From Coniferiporia sulphurascens (lineage: Eukaryota; Basidiomycota; Agaricomycetes; Hymenochaetales; Hymenochaetaceae), in contig NBBA01000015.1 in assembly GCA_002794785.1 (NCBI GenBank), positions 991,043 to 1,055,042 of the forward strand: a stretch of 64,000 nucleotides of DNA, written 5' to 3'. The notes below the pieces were generated by a model. The model did not search any database. It saw only the letters and a program-made list of their open reading frames with translations, and was not told the origin of the DNA. Below are positions 25,375-37,143 of the stretch, in pieces (within the stretch, counting starts at the first letter, position 1; every line of letters begins with the position of its first letter). Position numbers and translations under genes: made by a program.

Positions 25375-26100
25375 GTTTCCGGAGTCTGTAACAGCTTAAT
25401 TCTCCAATGCGTATGGACGCCATCGCAAGTAATACTGCAAATGCGGAGTGTTGGATTGCGGAAAGCTCTGGTTCAACCCGGACTGGGTACTAATACTATG
25501 TAGTTCTGATGATCATTTCCTATCCTAATAAATATTTTACACTCCGACTCACGTTGAGCATATGTTCAGTTTCTACGCGGACGCCTATTCAACCCCTTTT
25601 TCTGCTAGTAGTAGACGCTTCAATGTCTCTTCCAACTTGAAGCGATGGGAATTTGTCATCGGTGGGCACGTCAAACTGGAGGGGAGGGGGGTATCAGAGT
25701 TAAACCGTGATTTAGACAGGTTTTGACCACTTAAATTAAGTACTCGAACAAGGCCTAGAACGGGATCTAAAACTCCATCGTATACCCCCTCATGTGTCAG
25801 CCACCCAATTTTCCGTCCTGCTTTTAAATCCCGCTAGTGCAAAACCTTTTAAAAACAACACGAACCGAAAAAATAGTGATTTCAACGGAGAAAACAACAT
25901 ACATTCAAATGCGATAGTATTGGTATAATGTTACAGGGGTGCCGATGCAAAGGCATAACGAGCTCGGTCTATATCTAAAACAAGATACAGTGGCACAGCA
26001 CAATCAGCAGATATAGAATTGGTGGGAATACGAACCCATTTCTGTAAATTAACAGACAGCACCTAGACCCAGACCACGCTAGCTTGGGAAGAGGCTTTGA
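25375..26100. other. Intergenic between LINE 2 and the importin gene
   Basis: About 730 bp with no gene. It includes the 3' flank of the importin gene, which ends at 26101 on the minus strand. No repeat or RNA gene noticed. Confidence 0.4.
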
Positions 26101-29100
26101 TCATCCGTCATCCTCGCTCTCCCAATCTCCAGAGCGTATCCCAAGGTCCTTGACACCACTGACGGCAACAAGTAATGGATGGCTTGTGTCAAACATCTTC
26201 AGGAGCCGCGCGATCTCGTCAAGCGCAAAATCTTCTAGTTCTTCGAGCAGCGCGACGTCTTCGCGCTCTTCCTCAAGTCCGTCCTCAGGGTTCTGGCCGG
26301 ATGCGCCTGCACCACCGACACTTCCTGCATCCGAACCGGTATCATCCCGACCAGTGCTGAAACGTGCCGCCCGACCCTTGCGACGATCAGCAAGCGTCTG
26401 CATCTGATGCCGCGTGGCAGCGAGAATGCCTTCACGAATGTCATGTGGAAGTGCGTCCGCGGGAGCCGATTCGGATGCACCGCTTGCGACACGAACACAG
26501 TCTGCGAGGCAACGGAAGAGCGATGCGAGGAAAGACGCATCTGCCTCCGCACGGACTGCAGCGATAAGCTGAGAGAAGACCGCCGCAAGCATTTGGGGTG
26601 TGAGCGTGCTTGCCTGCTTTCCACAAACAAGGAGCATCGGGATCGCCCTATTGAAAGTCCGCTATTAGCTTGGAAATATCTTGTACAATACAATTGCACA
26701 TACATAGCACACGCTTCTCGTACGCCCTCGTGAAAAAGGAATTTAAGCCCAGGTAGGACGAGCTCGAGTGACTGTTCTAGGTATGGCGCGAAGCGCGCCC
26801 CAAGCGTGGAAACATAAATGACAAGGGTTTCAAATGCCTGACATTTCTCTTCAATTGCACTTGTCTTGATGCCAACCTGCTGGCCATCAAGCGACATGGT
26901 CTCCCATCCCTCGCGCTCTACGGTCGGCTCTTCTTCATCGTCGTCTTCAAAGTATACAGATCAGTCGCAGAAGCACTCAAAAGGAGAGGAGACATACCCC
27001 AGACGGAAACGTCCGCCTTTGCACTAGCAGCTTGGAGCAGAGGAGGCATCACGACAGGAAGGTACGGCTCAAACTCGGGTCCGAGAGCCTGGCAGACTTT
27101 TGCCCACGTAGCAATCATATAATGTGTTAGCATTGTGTCGCCTGGGTCAACTGGGCTATCTAAAGTTGCACAATGAGAAGCAGTAGCGTCAACCGAAGTT
27201 GCAAGGACGCACTTTGAATACACATCAACAGCTCGACAAACTGTGCCGAATCTGGACGAAAAACGTCTCTTCCTACGGCGATAGCTGTATTCCAGAGTAT
27301 CAGTCAGATTCTCAGGAAAAAATTGATGCACACCAATTAGTCCAGCGCATTCCATTGCTTTCCACCGCAGTTTCCTATGCTCTCCACCGCTTCCCGCATT
27401 TCTCAAAACATTCATTAGGAGTGGCATAATGCTTGCATAGTGTTTTCCGAAGTCACCCTCGCTAGCATCTGCAACCATTGCGAGTGTTGTGACGGCTTGC
27501 TCCTGTACATAGCTCTTCACTATGCCGTTGGGGCCTACCTGTGGCTCAAGCAGCCGGAGGAGCGCCGACACAAGAGCATCGAGATATGGCAAGAGCACTG
27601 CATGTGCAACCCCCTCACATACGTTAATGAGGGCCGCCGCAGCGTGAGCATGTACTCGCGACTCGGGGGCTCCCAGCGTAGGAAGAAGTGCCCCGAATAT
27701 GGCCGCGTGGTGTGTCACCTGTATAACCTCCTCAAGGTCTGTGCACAGCTGGCCTCTGAAAAAAAAAGTCATATGGCGAACACGAGCGACAGAATAAAAA
27801 AGGGGATACTCACATGCATTGGCATGCTGCGAAGCGAACTCTTGGGTGAGGATCGGCGAATGCGTTCGTAACGAGGCTCACTACGCGTCCAAGTTCGGCT
27901 TCCATCACGCGTGCACCACCCTCTCCCAACGCTGCTATTGCCATTAGCCCACCATGCCGCAAACGCCAATCATGGCTCGCGAGCATGCCAGGGATATATT
28001 GAAATGCGATCGCTAGAATTGGCTTGCCGGCAAACGCGCACGCAAGGCGATCAAGTGCTTGCTCGAACGCGTGAGGATAATGTGCATCCGTTGGATCGTC
28101 TGTGGGATCGGCGTCGAGCCACGCTTGTAGGTCTTCATCGTCGTATGGCAATTCTGCGACACCCTCGAGGCATGCACGCACCAGAGCAGGTAGCCAGCCT
28201 TCGATGCGACGCACAAGCGAAGGCCGCGCCTCGCTAAGTGAAACCATTAACTCAAGCGCTGCTTGCCGCCGCTCATCCGTCTCGTCGTCACCATCTTCGT
28301 CTCTACTTTCACTTTTTGTTGGTGGGGGGAACTGGAACGCGCTTCCACCAGCACCCGGGAAAGGGCGGGCGACAGTAGGAGTAGGACCAGCGTCGTATTC
28401 TTTCTTAGCAAGTATGAGCGGTGGGAGAACCCGTAGGAGGTCAGACAAGTGCGGCGCAAAAAGTGTAGGATGGCTGCTTGCGAGAGGCGTGAGCGCAGTG
28501 ATGAAGCGTGTAGAATAAGAAGGGGGTGCAGCGGGGAGAGTCGCGAGAGCACGACCTAGAAGTGTCGCATGGGCAGTAGATGGTGAGAGCGAAGAGGAGA
28601 AGCTAAGCGAGGCAACAGTAGCTTTAAGTGCAGCAAGGCGAACCTGAGGATGTATTAGCGCGACTCGGTATAACAAAGTGGGACTCACCTCTACGGTCGT
28701 ATCAACTAGCCCCCTTACGAAGACCTCAGCGGGCACGTCCGCCACCAATACCTGACATCGCTCGAGAATTCGATATGCGCACTCTCTCGCGGAAGGACTT
28801 CCGCCCACGGCGCGAAAGACGGCATCTTGAAGCGCAGACCACGGCCGCCCGCGCTGAAACGATGCGTTCGCGAGGTCAGCGACGGCATCAGCCGCCTTGG
28901 TCTTCACTGTATGCACCGACTCTGTGCTTAATGCATGCAGAACAGTACGTTCGAGCCCTTCACGCGTCTGTTCTGACAAGTGGTCGTACAGTGTCAATCG
29001 GAGTCCCGCACTCTGATTAGACGATGTGGGCGAGGACGCGCTGGGAACGGCCTGAGGGGGGCGAAAGAGGAGACGGCGTAGGAGAACAAGTGCGAAGGCG

Positions 29101-29347
29101 CGCATTTGTGCATCAGGCGCGGTGGTCGTGAAACTGGCGAGTGCAAGGATATACAGCTCTGGTGTTTGCGTGAGCCGCTCGTTGACCACTTTTTCAGCGC
29201 TGCATACCGGCTTAGAAGAAAAAGAAAAGCAAGTAAGAAAAAGGCAGCGTACTTTGAGCGTATTTCATTGTCTCCGAGCACAAGGTTAGCAAGAATTTGC
29301 GTGAGTTCGTCAGTTACCTGCGGGGGGACGTTGACGGAGGCCTCCAT
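26101..29347 (-). CDS. Importin-beta family karyopherin (Kap121/IPO5-like)
   Basis: Predicted nuclear import receptor built of HEAT repeats. It would bind cargo such as ribosomal proteins and histones and release it with Ran-GTP. Eight exons on the minus strand: 29347-29253, 29199-28689, 28643-27814, 27755-27334, 27284-27213, 27159-26998, 26944-26704, 26647-26101 (2,880 nt, 959 aa). Key blocks are LGDNEIRSNAEKVVNERL, RKEY-like AKKEYDAG, and HAFEQALDRLACAFAGKP. Others are DPHPRVRFAACQCIGQLC, ESRVHAHAAAALINVCEGV, KLRWKAMECAGLIAIAVGR and NSPVDPGDTMLTHYMIATW. The acidic DDDEEEPTVEREGWE is the family's central loop. The 45-nt second intron has no stop and is divisible by three, so retention would add 15 residues. 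The C-terminus ends at DWESEDDG, about 130 residues short of typical IPO5/Kap121 (near 1,090 aa). Confidence 0.93.
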
Positions 29348-30170
29348 CGCGATCGTTTAAAGGAGACCTGGGTTTGCTGACTCAGCAGAGGCCTGCTCTG
29401 ATGGCTCAAGGTTTCGTTGAGCGTCCGTTTCTGGGAAGTTTCTCTAATTTTCCGACCAGAGTATGACTATGCAACTGCTGATGTGGACATAACTCAAGTC
29501 GAAATGCCAATTCACAATATAATGCTTAAAGCTTTAATTCGCTTAGTATATGTGTGCGTTTGTACATAGATTCAAATTTTCGTGTGGTTCCAAATTATAG
29601 AGGCGGACCGTGGGTGGAGGAAGCGTGACACTAATCAAGTAGACTTGGCCCGGAAGCACAGCTTGCGAGTACTCAAACTTTATTAAGACCGCATTGGCCG
29701 TCGATATTTATTGGATAACATACACTCGTATATTTTTAGAGCCAGGACCTTGGCTGCCTTGTGCTGACGTACTTGGAAATACTTACCCACGGTTTGAACG
29801 ACGGTTGCATCATCCCCCCTTCCGCATCTTCGGGTCCCTGGCCCACTAAGCACTTCCGCACACTCTTCGCTACCCTTTAACCCGGTCCATACAGCTCCTT
29901 ATTCATACGCGAACACAGCCCGCATCACCCCTCGTGCTGTAGCGATATAAGCTAAGAATCGAAAAAAGCGATGACCTTGTGGCTAACAGCAACTTTAACC
30001 CCATGAGTCGGGGTAACACAAGTGTAAACTTTATTCCAAACCCGAAAATAACATACAAAACGTGGCCTAACTCCGTAGCTTGCATCACTTGCTGTACCCA
30101 AGGCTATGCAAGACAAAGAGGATGATCAAGGCCACACAGCCGGGCCGGGTATCGCGTAGGTGGTGACATT
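29348..30170. other. Intergenic
   Basis: About 820 bp between the importin start and the LPMO stop (both minus strand). It probably contains the importin promoter. No gene, repeat or RNA seen. Confidence 0.4.
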
Positions 30171-31092
30171 CTACTCGTCGTTACTGTATACGTCAATTAT
30201 AATTGACGGGTCCGTTGCACTATATCCACCCGGGAACTATAGTGGAACAAGGACATCCAAGTCAGCAGCAATACCACTGTTGGAGGCGGGTAAAAATACA
30301 TACCTTAACAGTCGGCCCAGGGCTCCCGCTTCCGCCTCCGGTGACGGCGATCTGTGCACATTCGGGATAAAATTGCGGTTGGTCCGCGCCTGAGTGAATT
30401 GCCAAAAGTTCATGACGGATCATGTAGTTTCCGGATGGGAGCTCAGATGGAATTGTCGATGTCCAGGAGGAGTTGTCCGCGACCAGCTTGCCCATACCCC
30501 AGTATCCGTCGCCGACCGTCCCGCTAAGCAACCCTGCTTCATCAATCTTGAACCAGTTCAAGTTAGATGGAGTTGCGCTTGAGCAGTCTCCCCCACAATT
30601 CTGAATGGTTTCATGGGATAACCATAATGAAGCCGGTAAATAGAGCAAGAGGATGGAAACTCACCGCCATGTAAACCATGACTGGTCCGATTGTGTGCGG
30701 CCATGGGTTGTTCCAAAAGGCGGTGATCGACGTACCCGCAGCCACAGATGCAGTTAGCTGAGGGTCTGTGACAGTCCCGGGGTCGTTGCACGCTAGGTTC
30801 GCGTCCGACACAGTGGTGATTGGGTTGTAACTGTATTGAATATCAGGGGGTGCAGGGGGAAACAACACCAGTACGTAGACTCACGTAGCCCATTGCCTCT
30901 GTATTGATGTTTGCCCGACAGGCGTGTTGTACGGTGTAAAACTATGATAATATGCACCAGCGTTCTCATATAACAGCACGCCACCTTTGTCATAATATGA
31001 GATTTTAAACCGGAGAACGGAAATGAAGACGACATACCGTGTGCCACAGCATGGGAGGCGACGGAAAGTGCTACTGCGATCTGAAGAAGCAT
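30171..31092 (-). CDS. AA9 lytic polysaccharide monooxygenase
   Basis: Predicted secreted copper enzyme that oxidatively breaks glycosidic bonds in cellulose and related polymers. Five exons: 31092-31038, 30984-30885, 30830-30665, 30600-30304, 30236-30171 (684 nt, 227 aa). A 17-residue signal peptide is followed by His18, the expected mature N-terminal residue of the histidine brace. The second brace His is about residue 97 (WPHTIGPVMVYMA) and the axial Tyr about 185 in PQFYPECAQI, with the conserved Gln at 183. Other family blocks are CGGDCS, NWFKIDEAGL and IPSELPSGNYMIRHELLAIH. Conserved cysteines at 66, 109, 113 and 188 fit the usual disulphides. No C-terminal CBM1 is present: the protein ends in a short FPGGYSATDPSIIIDVY tail typical of AA9. 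It fits a plant-cell-wall-degrading fungus. Confidence 0.95.
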
Positions 31093-31728
31093 TGCTTTAG
31101 GATGAGAGCGGATGATTGACCCCTAGAATACAGGCAAGGAGCAGCCGTGCGACGTGAGGTATTTATACGTTTCGAAAGTTAAATAAATGTGCAAAGATTA
31201 ACGCTTTTCGACCGCTTGTCATTTCCTCAAGTCTTCCTAGTAAAGAACAACAAGGTGATCTATCGAGATGTACGCCTAATATGGAGGAAAGTCGGGGCGC
31301 ATCTGACTAGCTGTCTCCGAGGTAATCTTTTGCGGAATGTGCCAGAGACTTCTATCTATTTGACCTATGTAAACTTACAATACTAGAAATGTTTTCCTGG
31401 TGATTCAAATAGCATCTCGGAAAATCTGGTGAATAGGGAACGGGTCAGTTTTGCGTCTACGGAAAATCCCGCACCACAGAGGAAGATGTATATTCTCCAT
31501 AACTACCGGGAGCCCATAACGTGATATTGAGAGGAAGCCCAGTAAGCAGAAATCTCGGTCTCGAGTAGCAGAACGGCTCACTGATCTCATCACAGTAAGT
31601 GCTGCTTTCAGAGGTTATTCCGGTCGTAGTGGCGCCGCGTGGTCTATTCCGGGCCGTAAAAATGTTTTATTTTTAGAATATACAACATAGATTTATAATT
31701 ATCGGTGGACGATTCTGGAGGAAGGAGT
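31093..31728. other. Intergenic upstream of the LPMO gene
   Basis: About 640 bp leading to the LINE 3 insertion. It should contain the LPMO promoter. Frames here are short and unsupported. Confidence 0.4.
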
Positions 31729-31742
31729 TTGAGCCAACAGGC
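31729..31742 (+). repeat. Target-site duplication, left copy (LINE 3)
   Basis: TTGAGCCAACAGGC, an exact match to 39332-39345. It abuts the T-tract (A-tail on the sense strand) of LINE 3. Confidence 0.93.
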
Positions 31743-31810
31743 TTTTTTTTTTTTTTTTTTTTGAATGCATTTCTATAGTGCATCATGACTATCTAGTACA
31801 AAATATGCTC

Positions 31811-31830
31811 CAGGGGCCTTTAGGCCCCTG
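31811..31830 (-). other. 3' stem-loop of LINE 3
   Basis: The same perfect 8-bp stem with a TAAA loop as at 18541-18560 in LINE 1, on the sense (minus) strand. The following bases differ from LINE 1 mainly at CpG sites (GAGCG versus GAGCA, GACGCG versus GATGCA), while the hairpin itself is unchanged. Confidence 0.65.
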
Positions 31831-31943
31831 TATTTGTGGAGATGGTAGTTGTTATAAAGAGCAAACTATATGCAGATGCCGGAAGCAGAGAGTGGGACTG
31901 GCCAGGTGGGTGGGCAGTGACAGGAAGAAGGCACCCCTCTACA

Positions 31944-34900
31944 CTAGTTGCCAATAGCAAAACCTGATGTAGAAATGGAGATGATGGTGGGTCTACCCAG
32001 GTCGAAGATGAGGATGGGTTCTGCAGCAAATGCAGGAGAGAGTGCCATGAAGTCGGCAAGGAAGGGGAGTCCATCCTTCGAGAACCATTTGAGTTCAGAG
32101 GAGGGTAAGGGAGTTTTCCATACTGCTTTACGGGCAGTAAGGGTGGCCGGGCAAGACAGCAGGAGATGGGCCTGTGTCTTGGGGATATGGCAGGTTGGGC
32201 AAAGGGGGTCGCATCCTGGGATGCGACTGAAGTACACACCAAAACCGGCATGACCTAGGAGTGTCCAGAAAACTTTACACTGAGTGTGGCGGCCCAATTT
32301 GAGATTCTGCATGAGAGCAGTCAGCTTTGTGGAGGGGTTAATCGCAATGCCCATAGAGTGGGCATCGGATGAACCACATAGGGTATGACAGGCCAAGGCC
32401 CAGTTGGATTTCCACGTGGTGAGCGCTGAAGAGGAGGCAGCTTCTCGGAGGAAGTGGATGGTGTGTGGGAAGGGAAGTGTTCCTGGGGGGGGGTTGTTGG
32501 CGATTCCCATAGCGAGGACATCTGCAAATTCATTTCCTTCCACATCAGTGTGACCTGGGACCCAATGAAGATGGAAGTAGACATTGGGAAGGCACTTAGT
32601 GGCAGCCTTAAGGGATTTGCGAATGAAGAGGGCGATGTTAATGCCAGGAGCCGGACAAGGGTCAGCGAGGAGGGTAAGAGCGACCTCGCAGTTGGTGTAG
32701 ATCTCCACCTGTGTGACTTCAGTGGGGATAGGATGAGAGTGTGCAAGAAGCCAAGCGGCATCTGCAATAGCGGTGAGCTCGCAGTCCGTAGAGTGGACAT
32801 GTGGGCCTAAGAAGGCTTTGTGGGTGAGGATAGCTTCCCCACAATGGAACCAAACTCTGGTGGCAGTGCCGGAGTACGTAGAGGGGGAGGAGCCCTTGCG
32901 GGATCCATCAGTGTAAATCAGCAGGCAAGAGGGATCAAAACGCAGTTGGTCAATAAGACCTTTGTGTGACTGGATGAGGGCGTCGCAAGCCTCGGGAGAG
33001 TGATCAATCGCCCGGTCGATACTAACCTGTCGAAGGATGGGGAGAGGTATCCAGGGGGGGCGGGTGTACTGGGGAACTTGTTTGCACCCCAGGGGAACCC
33101 GAGATACGAAGGAGGAGGTAATGGTGCCCTTCTGCGCCGTGCGGAGGGGGGTGAGGGTGTGGGTGGTGGTGAGATACCGGATGGCGGCACGGGCTTTGGT
33201 GCGCTCTAGTCGTAGGGGGATAGGGAGGATGGACGCGAGGACCTCGGAGGGGCCATGTGGGGACGTGTGCCAAGATCCTAAGATCCGGTGGCATGCTGTG
33301 GATTGTACCAAGGTCATTTTGTCACATTTACCCTTTTGCCGAATCCCAGTGAACCACAAGGGGGAACCCCAAGTGAGAACTGGGAGGATGCAACTGATGT
33401 AGAGACGTCGTAGGTGGAGCGGGGCGAGGCTGCGTAAAGTATTGCTGAGGAGCTCCAGGGCACGAAGGGAGGACATGGCTTTGAGGCACATGCATTGAAC
33501 GTGGACTGTAAATGAAAGCTGCGCATCAAAAAAGATGCCTAACCACCGCAGGGGGTGGGAAGGAATGATTCGAAGTGGGGGGAGTCCCTGGCGTGGCAAG
33601 TGAATAGGGTGAATAAGGGAGTCAGCATGGAGTGCATGCTTATGGGTCCAGTGGATGAGTTCTGATTTGTCGTCATCCAGAGAGAGGCCCAGTGTGCAGC
33701 AGGTGGCAGAGAAGGAGACATATGCCTGTTCGAGTCGAGCAACATTAGTGGCTATGGACGGAGAAGAGGTGGTAAGGAGGTGGTTGTCCACATAAGCATG
33801 GATGAAGATGAGGGGGTCAGAAACCTGGAGGGAGGTGAGAAGGCTTGTGGCAAAGAGTGCTGACAGAATGGGTGAAATGGGAGAGCCTTGTGGTACCCCT
33901 ACATTAGGTATGGGGGTGAGTGTGTCCGTGAAGCCATCAAAAGAGAGGGCCACTTGACGATCTGAGACAAAGGAAAGCACCCAGGAGCAGAGGAGTGGGG
34001 GAAACCCGAGTTCAGAGAGGACTGCGAGCAAACGGGGGTGTTGGACCGACAGGAAGAACCCAGTGATGTCGACCGCTAGGGCCGACGTGACATGGTGTTT
34101 GGTCCAGGCCGATTCAATTTCGTTTACAAGGTTGATGGTGGCATCCAGGACGCCTGACTTTTGTCGGGTGCCATACTGGGAAGGGGGGAGCACACCAAGT
34201 TTGTTGGCGATGAACTGTATGTGATTAGCGATGATCTTCTCAAGTAGTTTGCCCATAGTTTCCTCGAGAGTGATGGGGCAGTAGGCATTAAGGGCCATTG
34301 GGTCTTTCTTATTCAGCTTGTGTAGCATCACCACCTTGGTGTCTTTCCAAGGACGGGGGTGGTGGCCCACTGCTAGACACTCATTAAAAAGTTGGAGCAG
34401 CTCAACACTGTAAACAGAGTGCAGGCTTTTGAGGGCCTGGTAGCTGATACCAGTGATGCCAGGGGCACTGGAGTTTGAAGTGAGATTGAGGGCATGGTCA
34501 AGTTCCTCCATGAGGATAGTGTGATCACGCATGGGGTGGGCACCGACAAAAGAGTATGACAGCGGCGGGGCGGCAGGGGGTTGGGTACTGAAGTACTTTG
34601 ACCAGAAGGCCAAGGCCTTCTCTGCAGGTGAGTTCACAGTGGTTTGACTGGAAACAAGGGTAGAGATGGACATGCACCACATGCCCATGGCCCATTTTGC
34701 CATTGGCCAGATTTTGTCCGGTTTAACAGTGGCTGTAAAGGAATCAGCCCACATGCATTTGGCATGATGGAAGACACCAGCCGACTGTTGTTGGAGTGCG
34801 GGTCGCATCGCCGGGGAAGCTGAGAGCAAAGCGTCCATGTGAGCACAGCATGAGGTGTCTCACCATTTGACCTTATGCCCCCCTGGCTTCTGAGAGGAGG

Positions 34901-35794
34901 GGGGGTGAGAGAGATCAGTGGCAAGGACCATGGCAGTGTGGATAGCGGCGACTTTGACATCAAGAAGGCAAGGAGTGGAGCTGGGGAGGGCGAAGGTGGA
35001 GCTAAGAGGCACATCAAGCACTTCCAACCATTCAGTAGAGAGGGAGTCATCATACCGTGGTCAGAGGAAGGGGTTGATGTGGGGTGTAGAAGAGGGGGGG
35101 ACAGACCAGGTGATAACAGTGTGGTTGGAGCCAGAGGGGGAGTCCCACATTCGTGTCCAGGAATCACTCAAAGCGAGGTCTTCTAAGGAAGGGGAAGCCC
35201 AGGCTAGATCAATGACAGATTCGGTGAATTGGGTAGAAGGGCATTGCCAGGTATCGAAGCCTGGCTGATTGATGAGATGCATGGCATGTGAGGCAGCCCA
35301 GAGTTCTAGGGGGCGAGCCTTGTGGGCATCGCTAGCAGAATGGGAGCCATGATCCCAGTGGATGGAGTGGAGATTGAAGTCCCCAGCAACCAGCCAGTGT
35401 GCAATTGGGGGGAGCGTTAATGACGCAAGAGAGGAGATGGTATCTTTTTTATTCGCATCATGATTGTATACATTCATGACAAAGAAAGGCCCAAGGCCAG
35501 TGTCAAAAATTAGCATGAGTATGTCATGGGTGGGGGAGCGCGAGGCATCCAACACCACCTGGGACAGAGGGACAGACTGGTGAACCAGTGTAGCCACATG
35601 CAGACGTGTTAGTTTGGTGGCCCTGGCAGAGGGGGGCACAAAGATGTGGTAGTCAGGCATGGAGGGGAAACCAAAGACAGGCATACCTACAGTGTCAACC
35701 ATAGAGGGGGAGGCACCAATTTGATACCAAGGGGGTTCCTGAAACAGAATAACTGTGGGGGGGGAGGGGCACTGGGGGTAGATGAGAGTGAGTG
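31944..35794 (-). pseudogene. LINE 3 ORF2 (EN-RT-RNase H), 5'-interrupted
   Basis: ORF2 from the insert boundary near 35794 to the stop at 31944. A 964-codon open stretch (34838-31944) covers RT, RNase H and the Cys/His end: AYCPITLEETMGK, GVPQGSPISPILSALF, IYTDGSRKG, HWVPGHTDVEGNEFAD, CDPLCPTCHIPKTQAH. Upstream in the same frame is the endonuclease (VILFQEPPWYQ, VAGDFNLHS). Two in-frame TGA codons split the frame: one near 35063-35061 (PFL*PRYDD, where LINE 1 has PFLRPRYDD) and one about 34868-34866 (VKW*DTSC, where LINE 1 has VKWWDSSC). The catalytic box is YVDNHLL instead of YMDDHLL. The start codon region is lost to the insert. Confidence 0.88.
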
Positions 35795-37143
35795 TGTTAG
35801 ATTCACTCCCTGAGTAAGGGATTGAAACAAGTTATAACAGATTCACACAGTAATACTAGTTAGTTTAGGGTAGGCTTGTTACCCTTCACTTGCTAGAGTG
35901 TTAGAGCTGATGATGGTGGTAAGAGACAAGAGATGAATTAAACTGCTTTTTACTGCAATTTTACGTTGGGCTTTTATACCCTACATGTTGTATGCTATTT
36001 ACTATGTTCTGGTAGATACTACAACATACTACTCTCGCTTTATAAGTCATAGGAATATTCTGGTACAGTCCTGTACATGCTATTTACTATTCTTAGCTTC
36101 CTATGAGTCAGTCATATATTCCAGTATGTTCTACAGCCTACTGTGCTATCTTTATCTTATGCCAGAACCTTCCCTGAGTTTCCATCAAGTCATACAGTAT
36201 AATACCTAAGTTAACCATTCTCGGATATTACTATACCTATGATGCTTCTCATTATTTCCTAATTGGTTCTGCTGTACGATGCGCTATACTTGGCTCCCAT
36301 CAATTGTGTCTTCAATTGATCGCCATGCTTCCATCGGCTAATCTTAGCCGAATGCTTAGATATACTTGTGTGGCTCAGCAATTATGCTAGCCTTCTTAAT
36401 CTTATCTTATTGTGGCTTGTTACTTATTACCGTAGACTAAGATTGAGTCATTCCTTCCATGATATCATTAAAAGGGGTTCGTTCTGGTGTTCTATCGTCT
36501 ATTGGCATAAAGAGCGCTTCAGGTCCTATAGCATTTATATTTGTTATCCTGCTATACCCAGGTGTGACTCTATATGACAGTTCATCATTGAACCATCATA
36601 TTATAATCTCTTTATCTATTGGTACTAACTCCTGTCTTTGGTTTGGTTCCTTTCAATCTACTGTTGTGTGTCCTTTGGCTATGAAGTTGGCTTTGTATGC
36701 GAATAGTTGTTCTTGTAATTGTTTATTGATAGTATGAACTATTTGGTGTGCCACTTCTGCATAATCAGTTGATGTAATAACCGCCCTTTGATAACATAAT
36801 TCATTATGTGGCTGATTATAAATCTTGGTTCTTGTGTAAGTGCTGATTACATATCTATTCAATTGATATGAGAACATAGTTGCTCTATGTTCAATTATTA
36901 CTTCTCACCTTTCCGCCACTTGTTGTTCCCTTGTAGTATGATCAAATGTAATTTGACAGTTGTTGTGTCCTGCATTCTGTCCTACTGTTGTGCATGCAAT
37001 GTTAAATGCTTTCCATGCTACTTGATCCGCATCTTTACAATGTTGACATAGATTCCTGGTATTGATTAAAGTTATGGGTCTCGCCATGTCGATCTTGCTA
37101 ATCCGTCGATCCAGTGATCACGATTTTCATCAATTTACTAACA
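35795..37143. mobile_element. 1.35-kb AT-rich insert with TGTTAG/CTAACA ends
   Basis: AT-rich segment that interrupts LINE 3. Its ends are short inverted repeats beginning TG and ending CA (TGTTAG at 35795, CTAACA at 37138), as in LTRs. It contains minus-strand frames of about 60-75 codons (CQHCKDADQVAWKAFNIACTT around 37000) of unknown family. It also carries CTCTTACCACCATCATC on the minus strand near 35910, the motif at the LINE 2 5' end. No target-site duplication was found, and about 200 bp of LINE sequence is missing, so it is not a simple insertion. A solo LTR or LTR-element fragment is the most likely identity. Confidence 0.5.
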
